A stretch of DNA of 64,000 nucleotides from Gnetum montanum (Eukaryota > Streptophyta > Gnetopsida > Gnetales > Gnetaceae), in contig MNCI01004643.1 of assembly GCA_015680685.1 (NCBI GenBank), positions 38,263-102,262 of the forward strand, given 5' to 3'. Positions within the stretch are counted from its first letter, which is position 1. Each line of letters opens with the position of its first letter. Shown piece after piece: positions 58,925-64,000 of the stretch. Under the pieces are notes generated by a model, which ran no database searches, had not been told where the DNA came from, and was given only the letters and a program-made list of their open reading frames with translations. The position numbers and the translations under genes are program-made.

Positions 58925-58942
58925 TGGCGCCGTTGCTGGGGA
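58925..58942 (+). promoter_or_regulatory. Primer-binding site (tRNA-Asp), element G
   Basis: TGGCGCCGTTGCTGGGGA, a single change from the complement of the plant tRNA-Asp 3' end, is the best match in the window. Confidence 0.92.
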
Positions 58943-59068
58943 CTAAGTTGTTTGTGTGCTAAGTAGAACATAGGAAATCATCCACATCATTGGGAAGCTT
59001 AAATGAATCCTTAGGGTTAATCAAAAGAAAATTTAAACAATGGTCAATAGCACACCGACAAGATAACA

Positions 59069-62000
59069 ATGTCTTCTTCTTCTCATAAAAGCACTTCACC
59101 ACCTAGGGATCACACAAGAGACAGTCGGCGACACAACATGCATAACCAAGAACTACCAGTTCCTCAAGAGTATCAGGTCGTGTATACTCATCACGATGAG
59201 TATATGCCCGATTTTACCTTTATCCTCTATCAGGATGAACAACTGTGTTGGCGAGACTTGCAAGGTAACATAGTGTTACCTCCAGATCATGCAGTCCCCA
59301 ACATGCTCCTTCGTGCTCTTACACAGATAGGCATGACACAACTATATGATGAATATGTTGCATGTGATTGTGACACAAGGGATTACCATACCACAGCGGT
59401 GCAACGTTTAAGGGACTCGTGGTAGGAGAGTTACCACACATCATTGAAGGGCAAGGGGCCCCATAACAATTCACCAGTCATAAGTGAAGTCAAGGGTGGT
59501 GAACCTATTTCAATAGCTTTTCCACAAAATGATGTTCCCCCTCCTAATGATGGTGAGGAGATGGGGTATCAGAACCTACACTCTACGATTCACAACCCTG
59601 GTTCTGATCCTCATGAACACCAAGTGTTCAATGAGGGAACACAAACACATAACAAAGGCGGGAAGTCTGATCGTCATCACGATTTGGGCCATAACCACCA
59701 AAGAGAAGGTAAGAAACATCGTCATGGTGATGGTTTCCCTTCTTCTTCACCATCATCGCATCATTCACCCTCTCCTTCCACATCAGGACGCAGTCATAAG
59801 GAACACAACCATGAGGATAAGGATGAGCATAATGAGAACCCTCGATAAGAGAGTCGAGAGCGAGGATGAGAGCATTCTAGAGAGTCAAGGCATGAAAGAA
59901 GGGAAAGTAGGGAACCATGTAGGCATCATAGACGCCACGAAAGAGATGACAATGATGAACCCCTACTTGCCACTTGAAGTATGTTAGATATTACGGAGGC
60001 TATGAGGATACCTACAAGGCATCAGAAAGATAGCCAGGTCAAAAGGCTAGACATGAATAATATCCCCCGATTTGAGGGAAGATACAACGCTAATCTGTAA
60101 AACCACTTACAGGAATTTCATGATGCCTGCGCCTTGCAGAATATCAAAAATGCGTAGTAGCAATTAAAGTTGTTTCCTAGGACACCCATAAAAGAAACAA
60201 AAAGTTGGTACCAATCCTTAGAACCGAAATCTATTAGACGATGGAGTACAATGCTAGAACTATTCAATGATAAATATCAAATGTACTCCAGAGTGTCCAA
60301 CTTGCTTAAGCAGATCCAAGGATAGAAGCAAGGTACACACGAACCCTTGGATGCTACCATGGGCCAATATTATGCATTATTACATCATTGCTCGAGCCAT
60401 GGTTATGCACAACGGGATCAACTCCGCTACCTTGTAGATGGGCTAAGACACGAAACTAGGAGAACCCTTGGAACATGTTCCCAAGGGAGATTATCTAAAC
60501 TTAGGTCCCATGAAGTTCATAGATTGTTGGAGCAAGTAGCTAAAGAAGAAGGGGAGCTACAGAAAAGAGAAAGTGCGGAAGAGTATAACCACGATCCTTC
60601 CCTCCAAAAGAAGGGAGTAAGATTCTGTGAGGAAGAGGATGAGTCACCACTCAAGGAGTTGGTGAATAGAAAAACCTTGCCGCTTCAAAAGTTAACAACC
60701 GAAGTGTCGACTAAGATAGATCAAATGTGGGATTCCTTAGATAGTAGATTCAAAACTGTCCTGAAAATTGTAGAGGATTCTAAGGAAAGAAGTAGTAACC
60801 ATGATAAGAAAAAGAGGAGAGATTTAGACCATGCACGTAACAAGGGTAAGGGAAAGATGACTATCATCGATGAGGTTGTGGATTTGGATACAGACAATGA
60901 TGGTGGATGTGAGATCTGCCAATATGATCATCCAAAGGGATGTTGCCCAATAATCTCACATCTGCAAGAGTCTAAGGTGTATGCACTCAACCCAAGACTT
61001 AACAAATGGCAAGCACCCCAAAGGTTACCTTATCCCCAAGGTAACCCAAGATAGTTTCACCAACCGTTAACGTACTATCCAAGTGGAACTCTGCCACAAC
61101 CCATCGAGCAACACTAGCAGTGGTAATACCCATAGTCATGGGGGATGCCACCACCTAGACAACAATATCCTTATCATCAACCAGACTCATATGGCTATTA
61201 CGTGTAGCAGCCAATTTCTCCAAGTGACTCTATGGGTCACGTAACTCCACAACATCACTACCCAGTTCGGGAGTATTTTAAGACTCCCTTTCCTAGAAGA
61301 GACACCCCACATGCATACCATCCTCCAAATCCATCTGCAACTCTTACGCTGGTAGCTCCACCACCAACTGCTCCAACAATGCAAAGCGTATCTCCCACTC
61401 AACCACAACAACCCAACATCACAAGGGCTTCAAATCCCCAATTCTCCATTGGTTCTGACAATCTTATGCCAAATGACCTTTCTTCAGAACCAACAATCCA
61501 ACTAAGCCCTCACCCTCACAAGTAGTTGAACATCTAAACACCTCCGTACCAAATAAATTTTTGGGATCTTCTTCATCCCAAAAATCGAGCTCAATGCACA
61601 CAGTTATGTTAACACACATCATCACGGACTAGATTAAGGTGGGCCACCTTCCCAGAAATTCTCTGACCCTAGAAGTCCCCTAATTTATCTCTAAGTCGCT
61701 GGGAATGAACCCTGTAAAGTTCTTCTAGACTTAGGTCCCGGAGTCAACCTAATATCGTAGGAGATGTACAAAGCCTGGAACCTGCCTCCATTAAGGAAGA
61801 GTAACATTCGACTTAAGCTGGCCAACCAGTCCATCACTGTTCCCTTGGGACTAGTGGAGGACATCATTACCACTGTTTGTGGGTGGTCATATCCAGCGGA
61901 TTTCCTAGTGATATAAGTAACGAACAATAAGGGGAACTTCCCAATAATAATGGGAAGAGCGTGGCCAACTACGATAGATGCACGTCTAGGCATCCATGAT

Positions 62001-62590
62001 CTTTCCCTGGAAATATCCAAGAAAAACACTTTTGGAAAGATTGAGAAGAAGAAAGTTCCATACATCGCATACAGTGACACAGGGTGCCATTGTGTGCAAA
62101 AATCATGGGTTATGCGAAGTTTAGCATTACCTGCATGCAATCGGTGTGCACAAGAAATGAATATACAAAAGTATCTGTATGTAGCAGCCACACGATAGGA
62201 AGACACCCAGTGGTTGATGGATGATCAAGAGAGTAACTCGATAGCATGCATGGAACTAACTGAGGGGATAACTAGTGCTTACGTTGAAAGCATAGACACA
62301 CTTAAGCAAGTTCGTTGCCAACTTCTAGCCCTTAAATTTAAAAACATTAACTGGGGGAAGTTAGAGATTCCTAAATTTAAACAAGAGCCCCTAGATTTAA
62401 AACCATTGCCCACCGGTCTGGAATACATGACCCTTAAAAATGGAAAACCAGTCATCATCATCGCAAAGCTTGCTCCTAAGCAAAAAGAGAGTTTGCTAAA
62501 GGTGATAAATAAATGGTCAACAGCCTTTACCTGGTCATACCCTGAATTAACCAGAATAGATCCTAGGATATGCCAGCATAGGATTTACAC
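59069..62590 (+). pseudogene. Element G gag-protease-RT lead-in
   Basis: The start is MSSSSHKSTSPPRDH. Gag keeps one frame to about 61525 with several stops; the distance from ATG to the MDATMGQYYALL segment is 1278 bp, identical to element F. It has the intact knuckle CEICQYDHPKGCC (60908-60946). The protease has DLG for DSG (about 61730) and a one-base shift near 61918. The RT lead-in 62214-62590 is open and ends DPRICQHRIYT at the breakpoint. Confidence 0.88.
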
Positions 62591-64000
62591 GGTGTTGGCG
62601 ACCGTTTGGGACACGACTGCCAATGAGTGTCCTCGAACAGGATTTAGGTGCTTGCTGGTCTCTGGCAACACCAAGGCCCAGATACCTCCAAATTAACTCA
62701 GTAGTTAATGTGAGTATGTGTATGTGCTGTTGCGGCGTGTGGTTATGTAAAATGTAACAATTGCATTGTATGTAAACTACAAATGACTTACTTTAAAGAG
62801 ATTTAGCCAACTTTGCCAAGTACTGTGAGTTGTTGAAAATTTCCTATTTTGTTCAACTGCCTAGTCTACGCGGTCCTTATAATACCTACTTGTAACAAAT
62901 AAAATTTTGCAAAAACATTTGAGCACAACTCCGCAATCTACTCCTAATTTTCCCCAGAGAAAGAGATAGTTCCACAAGAAAACTAGAAATAGAGCAAGAT
63001 TCGATGGAAATAAGCAGAAAAGAAAAGAAAGCAGATTTGTGTAGACCTCAAATATTTAAACAAGGTAAAATGACACGAGTAAACACTTCGCAATAAAGCT
63101 ATCCCAAATTCAATATCTACGAATTGTTCAAACTTCCAAGGCTCAAACAAGCAATATCTTCAAGACAATCCTATTATGCTACCAAAAATTGCTGCGTAAA
63201 CTACCACGTACGAGACTCCATTTTGACTAGATAATAGATGTCAACGATTGCATTCAAACAGAACCTTTAAAAGACTTGACAATTTCTGATTGAAATACCA
63301 CGAGAATTCACTTTAAAGATAAAAAGAAGCTATTCTGGTCCCATCAAAATACCAAAGATTTTCTGAACCCTCTCGACTACTGAATTGTTCAACGGCGTGA
63401 CTACAAACAGAGGCTCTCTTACAACAATCCCAATAGCAGTTCCCACACATTGCACAATAATGAAATTTACTACTAAAATGCTCTTAAGGCTTTTAAACAC
63501 AAGCGCTTCTATGGCAAAATTTTAATAGAAATTTCTATCGGGCAACAAGAACAATAAGAGCAATCTAAAAATCCCAAAATTACTTGCCAAGGATGATACT
63601 ATCTAAACCACTAGCTAAGCAATTTAAACAAAACAAAAAATGAAATGCATAACTCACAGGACCATGACAAAGAGGCTGAAATCTTTATTCTAGCAAGCCA
63701 TCTTGCAAACAATCTTCTTTACAAATCTTCTTTGATCCCAAGTGTGAGAAGTGATGATGATATCCCCCAATGTCCCAATATTCCTCCCTCTCCCCCAATG
63801 TCCCCTGAAGCCTTTTTATAGGGTTCCAAGGTAGGTAGGGAAGTTACATATTCAAAAATATCTCACCTAACTTCTCTCCCAAGTAACCTGGCCAACCAAT
63901 TAGGAGATTACTTGCCCAACAAGTTAGGAGGTTACTTGCCCAACAAGTTAGGTAAGTTACAACAATTTTGGGTGGTTTCAACCACCAAAGAGATAAAAAT
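62591..64000 (+). mobile_element. Start of an unidentified LTR-like unit (runs off the window)
   Basis: The first TG is at 62593 (TGTTGGCGACCG). Nothing in it matches the other LTRs. It has an AATAAA near 62899, a TTTTTATAGGG box at about 63813 and a 24-bp tandem repeat at 63882-63953. An LTR longer than 1.4 kb inserted into element G is plausible. With neither a second terminus nor a target duplication visible, this is a guess. Confidence 0.35.
63882..63953 (+). repeat. 24-bp tandem repeat
   Basis: Two near-perfect units of TTACTTGCCCAACAAGTTAG and a decayed one before them. Confidence 0.75.

Larger units (their letters stand above)
58924..62590 (+). mobile_element. Element G: Athila-like internal region, truncated in early RT
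   Basis: The internal region follows the shared LTR with its own primer site, gag, protease and RT lead-in. Similarity to element B stops after GGATTTACAC at 62590, where unrelated sequence starts. RT core, RNase H, integrase and a 3' LTR are not in the window; they may lie beyond if the next unit is an insertion. Confidence 0.88.

Noticed and set aside
59529-59987. 152-codon frame overlapping element G gag (and similar frames at 54667, 47880 and 19537)
   Set aside because: These are shadow frames of the His/Ser-rich gag linker; they stay open because of low complexity.

Overview
This window looks like nuclear DNA of a seed plant with a large, retrotransposon-packed genome, quite possibly a gymnosperm. 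The lineage is an inference from the density and decay of nested LTR elements; nothing in the sequence names a species. I see no intact protein-coding gene, no tRNA or rRNA gene and no CRISPR array. Almost everything is LTR retrotransposon, mostly one superfamily of Ty3/gypsy elements. Their reverse transcriptase has an FMDD catalytic box and a DGYSG motif, and their primer-binding site matches the 3' end of plant tRNA-Asp, which together fit the Athila/Tat side of gypsy. Two degraded Ty1/copia elements, a chromovirus-like gypsy remnant and one dead LRR receptor-kinase gene make up most of the rest.

Layout. 1-2579: 3' end of an Athila-like element (A) with its 3' LTR. 2585-4151: degenerate chromovirus-like pol. 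4157-5082: solo LTR with a perfect 5-bp target duplication. 5083-5364 and 9783-9839 plus 24711-24940: arms of an inverted repeat around an LRR-kinase pseudogene (6067-9512). 9840-24706: copia element 1, with a complete minus-strand Athila-like element (B, 11307-21225) nested in its gag-pol. 24941-26313: no gene seen. 26314-31847: copia element 2, with an internally deleted Athila-like element (C, 29921-31159) nested in its reverse transcriptase and cut off by element D. 31848-38028: element D, which has gag but no pol. 38029-39782: no recognised gene. 39788-49794: an older minus-strand Athila-like element (E). 49800-53108: unassigned, with a minisatellite. 53109-62590: elements F and G in tandem sharing a middle LTR; F has lost RT, RNase H and integrase, and G is cut off in early RT. 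62591-64000: the start of an unidentified LTR-like unit.

How the parts relate. The Athila-like families (A to G) share LTR ends, the tRNA-Asp primer site, a TCATGGGGG-type polypurine tract and a related gag with an unusual zinc knuckle. Between pol (or gag) and the 3' LTR, A, B, D and E also share two features that look undescribed. One is a 71-75 nt block with two helices whose sequence changes but whose pairing is kept. The other is a GT-AG intron of about 60 bp roughly 300-400 nt downstream. The gag-only element D carries the same modules, which suggests it was mobilised in trans by pol-encoding relatives. The start of each LTR holds a palindrome-rich array next to the TATA box, differing between families; in the commonest one a 14-bp unit (TACGCGATATCGCG) changes copy number even between the two LTRs of one element.
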